From assembly GCF_000746095.1 (NCBI RefSeq), contig NZ_JQKP01000002.1, positions 62,001 to 126,000 on the forward strand: a stretch of DNA of 64,000 nt. The letters run 5' to 3'. The notes beneath the pieces were generated by a model. That model had not been told where the DNA came from. It worked only from the letters and a program-made list of their open reading frames with translations, and ran no database searches. Numbering within the stretch: the stretch's first letter is position 1; the number at the start of each line of letters is the position of its first letter. This DNA comes from Ferriphaselus sp. R-1 (lineage in GTDB: Bacteria; Pseudomonadota; Gammaproteobacteria; Burkholderiales; Gallionellaceae). Positions 58,203 through 64,000 of this stretch are shown piece after piece. A program made the translations under genes and the position numbers.

Positions 58203-59302
58203 CGCGGCAACCCGCGCTCCCACCCCGCCGCGAACCTCCTGCCGCACCGCGCATCCGTCTGCGTTTCTACCTGCTGGCGACCTATGTACTGTTCATCGTC
58301 TATGTCAGCCTGACCCCGTTCTCGGGCTGGCAGGATCTGGGACTGAGCTGGCAGGATGTCCTGACGGCACCGTTGTTGCAGACCTATACCTGGTTCGACG
58401 CGCTCATCAATGTGCTGGCCTACCTGCCATTCGGCCTGTTGCTGGGACTGATCCTGCGGTCGCACCTGGGAGCCGGGTGGAGTGTCGTGCTGGCGGTGAC
58501 GGGCGGGGCGATGTTGTCGGGCGGAATGGAGCTCGCCCAGCTCTATCTGCCGATGCGCACCGGCTCCAACCTCGATCTGCTGACCAATGTCGGCGGCACG
58601 CTGGGGGGCGCTTTGCTGGCGGTGAGCATCGCCCCGCGCATCTGGTTCGCCCAGCACTTGTTCCGCCTGCGTCGCCGCCTGTTCGGCAGCGGCAACGATT
58701 TCGGCCTGACGCTGGTCGCCCTGTGGGTATTCGCCCAGATCAACCCCTCGCTGCCCATGCTGGGCAACGTGTTCATCAGCGAAGTGGCGCGCAAGCCCTT
58801 CCTGCCGCCGCCACCGGACATCTTCAGCTGGCAGGAGAGTCTGGCGGTTACGCTCAATCTGCTGATGCTGGGCAGCCTGTTGCTGATGTTGCTGCGTGAA
58901 CGTCGCCATGCGGTAATCGGGCTGGTCTTGCTACTGTGCGCGGTGTCGCTGACCAAGTTCATCGCAGCGGCGGCACTGCTCAAATCCTGGGCCTTGTTCC
59001 TGTGGCTGAACAGCGAAGCCATGCTCGGCATCGCTGCCGGGCTGTCGCTGCTGGCTGCCGCGCTCTTGCTGTCGCCGCGCGGTGTGCGCAGCCTGGCCTG
59101 GCTGAGTTGCGCGGCCTATCTGGTGCTTACGCACTTCGTCCTCGACGAATCCGCGCCCTCGTCCGCCCTTCCGCTCTACCAATGGCGCTACCTGCATCTG
59201 CTCAACTACAACGGCCTGACGCAGACCGTAGCACTGGTGTTCCCCTTCCTGCTGCTGAGCTACCTGTGGCATAGGCGGGACGGGCGCGGCATCGCGGTAT
59301 AA
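58199..59302 (+). CDS. VanZ-like membrane protein with long C-terminal membrane extension
   Basis: This 367-residue protein begins with basic residues, then about nine hydrophobic stretches. Residues 25-145 match the VanZ pattern: YVLFIVYVSLTPFSGWQ, FDALINVLAYLPFGLLLGL and GGMELAQLYLPMRTGSNLDLLTN. The remaining 220 residues add several more helices, so it is about twice the length of a plain VanZ protein. The function of these chromosomal VanZ-like proteins is unknown. It overlaps dsbC by 4 nt. Confidence 0.8.
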   Translation: MTRQPALPPRREPPAAPRIRLRFYLLATYVLFIVYVSLTPFSGWQDLGLSWQDVLTAPLLQTYTWFDALINVLAYLPFGLLLGLILRSHLGAGWSVVLAVTGGAMLSGGMELAQLYLPMRTGSNLDLLTNVGGTLGGALLAVSIAPRIWFAQHLFRLRRRLFGSGNDFGLTLVALWVFAQINPSLPMLGNVFISEVARKPFLPPPPDIFSWQESLAVTLNLLMLGSLLLMLLRERRHAVIGLVLLLCAVSLTKFIAAAALLKSWALFLWLNSEAMLGIAAGLSLLAAALLLSPRGVRSLAWLSCAAYLVLTHFVLDESAPSSALPLYQWRYLHLLNYNGLTQTVALVFPFLLLSYLWHRRDGRGIAV

Positions 59303-59303
59303 T
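59298..59303 (+). promoter_or_regulatory. -10 box before the ferredoxin gene
   Basis: TATAAT overlaps the stop codon of the VanZ-like gene and lies 23 nt before the ferredoxin ATG. The -35 region is GC-rich and not clear. Confidence 0.45.
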
Positions 59304-59326
59304 CGCCGCCACTTATTGGAGGCGAC

Positions 59327-59626
59327 ATGGGTTTCTACGACAAGCACGTTTTCTTCTGCACCAACCAGCGCGCTCCCGGCGAAGGTTGCTGCAACGACCT
59401 CGGCGCGCAACGCCTGCGCGATTACACCAAGGACAAGGTCAAGGCACTGGGCCTGCCCAATATCCGCATCAACTCGGCGGGCTGCCTGGGGCGCTGTGAC
59501 CTGGGCCCGGTGATCGTGGTCTATCCCGAAGAGACGTGGTACACCTATGTGGACGAGTCCGATCTCGACGAGATCATCGAGTCGCACCTGAAGCACGGCC
59601 AAGTGGTCGAGCGTCTGAAGGTCTGA
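59327..59626 (+). CDS. Thioredoxin-like [2Fe-2S] ferredoxin
   Basis: This 99-residue protein has the four-cysteine pattern of the thioredoxin-fold ferredoxins: Cys11 (FFCTNQR), Cys21/22 (GEGCCND), Cys53 and Cys57 (AGCLGRCDLGP). This fold also occurs in the NuoE subunit. It is probably a soluble electron carrier; its partner is unknown. The start has TGGAGG 6 nt upstream. It overlaps the alpha/beta hydrolase gene by one base (TGATG). Confidence 0.9.
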   Translation: MGFYDKHVFFCTNQRAPGEGCCNDLGAQRLRDYTKDKVKALGLPNIRINSAGCLGRCDLGPVIVVYPEETWYTYVDESDLDEIIESHLKHGQVVERLKV

Positions 59627-60288
59627 TGGCCGAGCGGCGCAAATTCACCCTGCCAGGCCCGGCAGGCAAACTGGAAGGGGTGGTCCACCTGCCGGAGGCT
59701 TGCGCCGAGACCGGGCAGGATTGCGAGCTGCGCGCCATTGCGCTGGTCGCCCATCCGCTGACGCTGGATGGCGGCAGCATGGACAACAAGATCGTCACCA
59801 CGCTGGCCAACACTTTCGCCGAACTGGGCTGCGCCGCGTTCCGATTCAACTTCCGGGGCGCAGGCGAGAGTGAGGGCGAGTTCACCGGCGGCGACGGCGA
59901 GGAGGAGGATCTGGTCGCGGTGGCGCAGTTCGCCCGCGACCAGTTCGGCGAACTGCCACTGATCCTGGCGGGCTTCTCTTTCGGCGGCTATGTCGCCGCG
60001 CGCGCCTCGGTGCCGCTCAAGCCGCGCCATCTGGTGCTGGTCGGCCCGGCGGTGCACCGGCTGGTCGCCAAATACCAACTCAGTTCCGACATGCCCCAAG
60101 TGCCAAAAGATACCCTGCTGATCCACGGCGAGAAGGACGAGATCATCGCGCTGGATGCCGTGCTGGCCTGGGCGCGACCGCAGCATATCCCGGTGGTGGT
60201 GGTGCCGGACAGTGGCCATTTCTTCCATCGCCGTCTGCCGCTACTGGCCGACCTGGTGCGGAAACACTTTCAGGGCGTGGCGCTGTGA
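59626..60288 (+). CDS. Alpha/beta hydrolase of the CocE-like small group
   Basis: This 220-residue cytosolic protein has [34 protein letters not shown] (the oxyanion and strand region), the nucleophile elbow [13 protein letters not shown] with Ser, the acid in [10 protein letters not shown] and the His in [11 protein letters not shown]. It matches a widespread, unstudied group of hydrolases; substrate unknown. It is translationally coupled to the ferredoxin gene. A 124-bp repeat element begins 16 nt after its stop. Confidence 0.88.
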   Translation: MAERRKFTLPGPAGKLEGVVHLPEACAETGQDCELRAIALVAHPLTLDGGSMDNKIVTTLANTFAELGCAAFRFNFRGAGESEGEFTGGDGEEEDLVAVAQFARDQFGELPLILAGFSFGGYVAARASVPLKPRHLVLVGPAVHRLVAKYQLSSDMPQVPKDTLLIHGEKDEIIALDAVLAWARPQHIPVVVVPDSGHFFHRRLPLLADLVRKHFQGVAL

Positions 60289-60303
60289 ATTGCCACCCAT
60301 ACC

Positions 60304-60427
60304 GTCATTCCCGCGTAGGCGGGAATCCAGCCCTTCAAATGAAATCCCCGCGAAGCGGGACAACGCTGATTTTGTCCGCTGTGCGGGAACAGTCTTTTTG
60401 CTGGATTCCTGCTTGCGCGGGAATGAC
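60304..60427. repeat. 124-bp element with terminal inverted repeats (copy 2)
   Basis: The arms (60304-60330 and 60401-60427) start GTCATTCCCGCGTAGGCGGG and CTGGATTCCTGCTTGCGCGG. They pair at 24 of 27 positions by eye. The interior shares CAACGCTGATTTTGTCCGCT with copy 1. It lies directly upstream of the ABC ATPase gene, whose start codon is only 22 nt away, so it forms most of the 5' region. Confidence 0.82.
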
Positions 60428-60448
60428 ATCCTTCGGTGGGTGGCTGCC

Positions 60449-61363
60449 GTGAGTGTGGTCATCCGCGCAGACAAGCTGCGCAAAGCCTACGCCAGTCAGA
60501 CGGTGGTGGACGGCCTCGACCTCAGCATCCGGCGCGGCGAATGCTACGGCTTGCTCGGCCCCAACGGCGCGGGCAAGACCACCACGCTGCGCCTGCTGCT
60601 GGGCTTGATCACGCCGGATGCGGGCGAGCTGTCGCTGCTGGGCGAACCGGTGCCCGAACGCGCCCGCGAGGCGCGGGTCAAGGTCGGCGTGGTGCCGCAG
60701 ATGGACAACCTCGACCCGGACTTCACCGTGGCCGAGAACCTGCTGGTGTATGGCCGCTACTTCGGTATGAAAGATACCGAGATCGAAGCGCGCATCCCCG
60801 CGCTACTGGAGTTCGCCAATCTCAGTCACAAGCGTGATGCCAAAGTGCCGACGCTTTCCGGCGGCATGAAGCGGCGACTAACGCTGGCGCGGGCGCTGGT
60901 CAACGACCCCGACATCATCTTTCTCGACGAGCCGACCACCGGCCTCGACCCGCAGGCGCGCCACCTGATCTGGCAGCGCCTGCGCGAACTCACCGCGCAA
61001 GGCAAAACGCTGCTGCTCACCACCCATTTCATGGACGAGGCCGAGCGCCTGTGCCACCGATTGGCGGTGATGGACCACGGTCGCCTCATCACCGAAGGTA
61101 GCCCGCGCGAACTGATCGCCCAAAACATCGAACCGCAAGTGGTGGAGGTGTTCGGCGAAGGCGTGGAAGCGTGGTCTGCACAGCACGCAGCGGGCTACTC
61201 TGCCCGCTTTGAGCAGAGTGGCGAGACCGTGTTCTGCTACGCCGCCGACCCCGCGCCGCTGCTGGCGCACCTTCATGGCCACCCGACGCTGCGCTATCTG
61301 CACCGACCGGCGAATCTGGAAGACGTGTTCCTGAAATTGACGGGACGGGAGATGCGCGAATGA
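60449..61363 (+). CDS. ABC transporter ATPase, NodI/DrrA-like
   Basis: This 304-residue ATPase has Walker [20 protein letters not shown], a Q-loop [20 protein letters not shown], the signature [15 protein letters not shown], Walker [13 protein letters not shown] and the H-loop [13 protein letters not shown]. These match NodI and other ABC-2 exporter ATPases. A C-terminal DUF4162-like tail ends [15 protein letters not shown]. No ATG fits; GTG 60449 is chosen, with GTG at 60440 and 60455 as options. It is flanked on both sides by copies of the 123-124 bp repeat. Confidence 0.9.
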   Translation: MSVVIRADKLRKAYASQTVVDGLDLSIRRGECYGLLGPNGAGKTTTLRLLLGLITPDAGELSLLGEPVPERAREARVKVGVVPQMDNLDPDFTVAENLLVYGRYFGMKDTEIEARIPALLEFANLSHKRDAKVPTLSGGMKRRLTLARALVNDPDIIFLDEPTTGLDPQARHLIWQRLRELTAQGKTLLLTTHFMDEAERLCHRLAVMDHGRLITEGSPRELIAQNIEPQVVEVFGEGVEAWSAQHAAGYSARFEQSGETVFCYAADPAPLLAHLHGHPTLRYLHRPANLEDVFLKLTGREMRE

Positions 61364-61373
61364 ACAAAACATC

Positions 61374-61496
61374 GTCGTTCCTGCCCACGCCGGAACCCAG
61401 TCAATTAGACTGGCTCGTGCGTAGCGCGACAAAACCAGCCTCTGTCCGCTACGCGGTTATTTCAAATTGCTGGATTCCGGCCTACGCCGGAATGAC
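61374..61496. repeat. 123-bp element with terminal inverted repeats (copy 3)
   Basis: The left arm (61374-61400, GTCGTTCCTGCCCACGCCGG at its start) is more diverged; the right arm (61470-61496) has CTGGATTCCGGCCTACGCCG. The interior has GTCCGCTACGCGG like copy 1. It fills most of the gap between the ATPase and permease genes. The GGAG used by the permease gene begins just at the element's right edge. Confidence 0.8.
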
Positions 61497-61507
61497 GGAG
61501 TTGGCGC

Positions 61508-62293
61508 ATGCGTTCTGACATCTTCGCCTTCCCCCGCCTGAGCCGCCGTTTCTTCCCCATTTGGCAGCGCAATTTCCTGGTCTGGCGCAAGATCGCAGCG
61601 GCCTCGGTGATTGGTCACATTGCCGATCCGATGATCTACCTGATCGGCCTGGGTTACGGGCTGGGCAGTTTGGTGCCGGAGATGGGCGGCACGTCGTACA
61701 TGCTGTTCCTCGCGGGTGGGACGGTGTGCTACAGCACCATGAACAGCGCGAGTTTCGAGGCGCTGTATTCCGGTTTCGCGCGGATGCACGAGCAGCGCAC
61801 CTGGGAGGCGATACTCAATACGCCGGTGACGCTGGACGACATCGTGCTGTCCGAGGTGCTGTGGGCGGCGACCAAAAGCCTGATGGCAGGTAGCGCGGTG
61901 CTCGGAGTGATCTGGCTGTTCGGCCTGTCGCACACCTGGCTGTCGCTGTGGGCGATTCCGCTGGCGCTGCTGGTTGGGCTGTGCTTTGCCGGAATGGGGC
62001 TGGTGATGACGGCGCTCGCACCCAGCTATGACTTCTTCCTGTATTACTTCACTCTGGTCATCACCCCGATGATGATGTTGTGCGGCGTGTTCTTCCCGGT
62101 GGCCCAACTGCCACCGGCCTTGCAGACACTGTCCGCCCTGCTCCCGCTGTCGCACGCCATCGACCTGGCCCGTCCGCTACTCAGCGGCACGGTGCCGGCG
62201 CAGGCTGGGCTGCATCTGGCCGTGCTGATTGCGTATGCGCTGGCGGGTTACTACCTGTCACTGGTGTTGTTCCGCCGCCGGCTGGGGCGTTGA
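61508..62293 (+). CDS. ABC-2 type permease, NodJ-like
   Basis: This 261-residue six-helix membrane protein has the NodJ/ABC-2 features: the N-terminal FPIWQRNFLVWRK, the helix SVIGHIADPMIYLIGLGYGLG, HEQRTWEAILNTPVTLDDIVL, and a late ITPMMMLCGVFFPVAQLPPAL followed by LPLSHAIDLARPLL. Together with the ATPase upstream it makes a small-molecule or glycan exporter; the NodIJ model is lipochitin export, but no nod genes are near, so the substrate is open. GGAG lies 7 nt before the ATG. Confidence 0.93.
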   Translation: MRSDIFAFPRLSRRFFPIWQRNFLVWRKIAAASVIGHIADPMIYLIGLGYGLGSLVPEMGGTSYMLFLAGGTVCYSTMNSASFEALYSGFARMHEQRTWEAILNTPVTLDDIVLSEVLWAATKSLMAGSAVLGVIWLFGLSHTWLSLWAIPLALLVGLCFAGMGLVMTALAPSYDFFLYYFTLVITPMMMLCGVFFPVAQLPPALQTLSALLPLSHAIDLARPLLSGTVPAQAGLHLAVLIAYALAGYYLSLVLFRRRLGR

Positions 62294-62296
62294 GAC

Positions 62297-62623
62297 TCAG
62301 CTCGGCGGCAGACTCAGACGGCGGACATCTACGACATCGGTGACCCAAAGCAGGCCGTCCCCCTGCTTGCCGCTGTAGGCGTGCTGATGGATCAACTGCA
62401 CGACCTCGGCGACCTGTTCGTCCGGGCTGACGATCTCCAGCCGTATCTTGTCGGAGAACTCGGTCAGCTCGGCGCGCAGGGAATTATGGCGTTCCAGCCC
62501 CTGATGCCCGCTGCAGCCCTGCACTTTCAGGATGGTCATGCCGGGGAAGCCGGGCATCTGCCGGAAGGCATCGCGGATGCGCTCCAGCCGCTTGGGCTGG
62601 ATGATGGCCTTGATCTCTTTCAT
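62297..62623 (-). CDS. PII-like signalling protein next to a metal RND pump
   Basis: This 108-residue protein has the PII fold: MKEIKAIIQPKRLERIRDAF, GMTILKVQGCSGHQGLERHN and the B-loop AYSGKQGDGLLWVTDV. The T-loop has no Tyr at the place of uridylylation in GlnB, so this form is unlikely to be modified by GlnD. AGGAGG lies 7 nt before the ATG. It starts 16 nt after the RND gene stop on the same strand, a pairing seen for PII-like proteins with CusA/CzcA pumps. It converges with the permease gene, 3 nt apart. Confidence 0.85.
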   Translation of the reverse strand: MKEIKAIIQPKRLERIRDAFRQMPGFPGMTILKVQGCSGHQGLERHNSLRAELTEFSDKIRLEIVSPDEQVAEVVQLIHQHAYSGKQGDGLLWVTDVVDVRRLSLPPS

Positions 62624-62639
62624 ACTCGTACCTCCTCTC

Positions 62640-64000
62640 TCAAGCCTCGATGGGCTTTTCCTCGAACCAGCGATACAGCGTCGGCAGCACCACCAGGGTC
62701 AGCAGTGTCGAGCTGACCAGTCCGCCGATCACCACGATGGCCAGTGGCCGTTGTACTTCCGAACCCGGACCGGTGGCGAACAACATCGGGATCAGCCCCA
62801 GCATCGCCACCGTGGCGGTCATCAACACCGGGCGGAAGCGCTGGCGGCAGCCCTGCCGTATCGCTTCGTCCTGTTCCAGGCCTTCGTCGCGCAGGCTGCG
62901 GATGAACGACACCAGCACCACGCCGTTCAGCACCGCGATGCCCCACAGCGCGATGAAGCCGACCGAGGCGGGCACCGACAGGTATTCGCCGGTGATGAAC
63001 AGGGCGATCACGCCGCCGATGGAGGCGAAGGGCAGCACGGTGATGATGAGCGTGGCGAAGCGCAACGAGCCGAACAGCAGGAACAGCAGGAAGAAGATCG
63101 CCGCGATGGTCACCGGCACGATAATCATCAGGTGACCCATCGCCCGCTCCATGTTCTGGAACTGACCGCCCCACTCCAGATAGTAGCCCTCCGGCAGCTT
63201 CACTTTGTGCTCCACCGCCTGCTGCAACTCGGCCACGAAACCGCCCAGGTCGCGATCTTTCACGTTCACGCCGATCACAATGCGGCGCTTGGCGCTCTCC
63301 CGGCTGATCTGCGCCGGGCCGTCCAGCACCTCGATGCGAGCCAGGTTCTCCAGCGCCACCTGGGCACCGTTGGGCGCGGTGACCAGCAGGCTGCGGATGG
63401 TGGCGACATCGTTGCGGAAGGACAGCGGCAGACGCACCACCCCGGCGAAACGGCGCTCGCCCTCGTAGATCTCGGTGGCCTGTTTGCCGCCGATGGCCGT
63501 CTCGATCACGTCGTGTACATCGGCCACATTCAGTCCGTAGCGGGCGATGGATTGCCGGTCGACCTCGATCGCCAGGTATTGCTGGCCGGTCACCCGTTCG
63601 ACGCGGATGTCCTGCGCGCCCTTGATGGTGGCGGCGACGCGGGCGATGGCATCGCCCTTCTGCTTGAGCTGGTCGAGATCATCGCCGAACACTTTGATCG
63701 CCACGTCCGAGCGCACCCCGGTCACCATCTCGTCCACCCGGTCGGAGATCGGCTGCGCCATCACCACCTGCACGCCTGGCAAGGTGTTCAGCTTGGTGCG
63801 GATCGCCTCGGCGATGTCGTCCTGCGTCCAGCCGTCCGGCCACTCGTCGCGCGGCTTGAGGCTGACGATGGGGGTGGATTCGTTCTGCCCCTGCGCGTCG
63901 GCGGGGCTTTCGCCGCGCCCCACGCCGGACACTGCCGACTTCACGCCCGGCACTTGCATCACCCGTCGCATCCCCTCCATCTCCATCTTGATGGACTCTT
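62640..64000 (-). CDS. Heavy-metal RND pump, CusA/CzcA family (partial, N-terminus off window)
   Basis: The C-terminal 452 residues are present; the frame is still open at base 64000. The second periplasmic domain includes MEGMRRVMQVPGVKSAVSGV, a KMEMEGM segment typical of CusA-like pumps, GVRSDVAIKVFGDDLDQL and YYLEWGGQFQNMERA. Membrane helices 8-12 follow, with RQGCRQRFRPVLMTATVAML and the ending EEKPIEA. It differs clearly from the pump at 53181-56288. It is followed by the PII-like gene on the same strand. Confidence 0.92.
   Translation of the reverse strand, partial: ESIKMEMEGMRRVMQVPGVKSAVSGVGRGESPADAQGQNESTPIVSLKPRDEWPDGWTQDDIAEAIRTKLNTLPGVQVVMAQPISDRVDEMVTGVRSDVAIKVFGDDLDQLKQKGDAIARVAATIKGAQDIRVERVTGQQYLAIEVDRQSIARYGLNVADVHDVIETAIGGKQATEIYEGERRFAGVVRLPLSFRNDVATIRSLLVTAPNGAQVALENLARIEVLDGPAQISRESAKRRIVIGVNVKDRDLGGFVAELQQAVEHKVKLPEGYYLEWGGQFQNMERAMGHLMIIVPVTIAAIFFLLFLLFGSLRFATLIITVLPFASIGGVIALFITGEYLSVPASVGFIALWGIAVLNGVVLVSFIRSLRDEGLEQDEAIRQGCRQRFRPVLMTATVAMLGLIPMLFATGPGSEVQRPLAIVVIGGLVSSTLLTLVVLPTLYRWFEEKPIEA

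Noticed and set aside
60155-60448. N-terminal extension of the NodI-like ATPase upstream of 60449
   Set aside because: The open frame runs through the hydrolase gene in another frame and through the repeat element, and does not resemble ABC ATPase sequence.

Overview
The window looks like chromosomal DNA from a high-GC betaproteobacterium. The type IV pilus minor-pilin operon (pilE-fimT-pilV-pilW-pilX-pilY1), ribF-ileS-lspA-ispH, petABC, gltBD-hemE-priA and the HemF/TsaC, coaX/birA and UbiH-type genes are all typical of that class. The mixture would fit the Nitrosomonadales/Gallionellaceae area, but this is inference and the genus cannot be read from the sequence. Coding density is very high, with many 4-nt ATGA or 1-nt TAATG/TGATG gene overlaps. 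I saw no rRNA, tRNA, CRISPR array, prophage or intact insertion sequence.

Layout. 1-7.4 kb (minus): 5' part of a ThiO-like glycine oxidase, then the six-gene minor pilin/PilY1 operon. 7.5-12.8 kb (minus): ribF-ileS-lspA-ispH. 12.9-15.3 kb (minus): an accessory trio of alpha/beta hydrolase with a cysteine nucleophile, acyl carrier protein and KAS II. 15.4-20.8 kb (plus): maeB, a small coiled-coil protein, birA, coaX, a SPOR-domain protein and a YhcH-type protein. 20.8-28.3 kb (mixed): ttcA, a pteridine-reductase-like SDR, a MidA-type methyltransferase, a BaiN/HI0933-like flavoprotein, hemF, tsaC, slyX and a D-2-hydroxyacid dehydrogenase-type FAD oxidase. 28.4-40.6 kb (minus): petABC (cytochrome bc1), priA, hemE, gltD, gltB. 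40.9-45.3 kb (plus): DUF748 and DUF4197 envelope proteins and a UPF0016 cation transporter. 45.3-56.3 kb (plus): an export island with a MacA-like adaptor, one ABC ATPase, two FtsX-type permeases, a TolC/NodT outer-membrane factor, a CzcB-like adaptor and a CzcA-like RND pump. 56.3-62.3 kb (plus): UbiH-family hydroxylase, DsbC, VanZ-like membrane protein, thioredoxin-like ferredoxin, alpha/beta hydrolase and a NodI/NodJ-like ABC pair. 62.3-64 kb (minus): a PII-like protein and the 3' part of a second heavy-metal RND pump that runs off the window.

The most unusual features are these. (1) A two-gene toxin-antitoxin-like module (DUF6516-like protein plus HTH protein) lies between the two permease genes of the ABC exporter. 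It has its own promoter, a perfect inverted repeat around the -35 box and an apparently leaderless start. (2) A G/C-rich palindromic repeat family sits in the ileS-lspA gap and also in frame inside the coding sequences of ileS and the MidA-type gene, adding peptide to both proteins. (3) Three 123-124 bp elements with about 27-bp terminal inverted repeats sit between genes; two of them flank an ABC ATPase gene. (4) The KAS II/ACP/Cys-hydrolase trio is separate from any housekeeping fab cluster. (5) A PII-like protein without the T-loop tyrosine is coupled to a metal RND pump.

Most functional calls rest on recognisable family motifs in the translated sequence. No database search, alignment or folding program was run.
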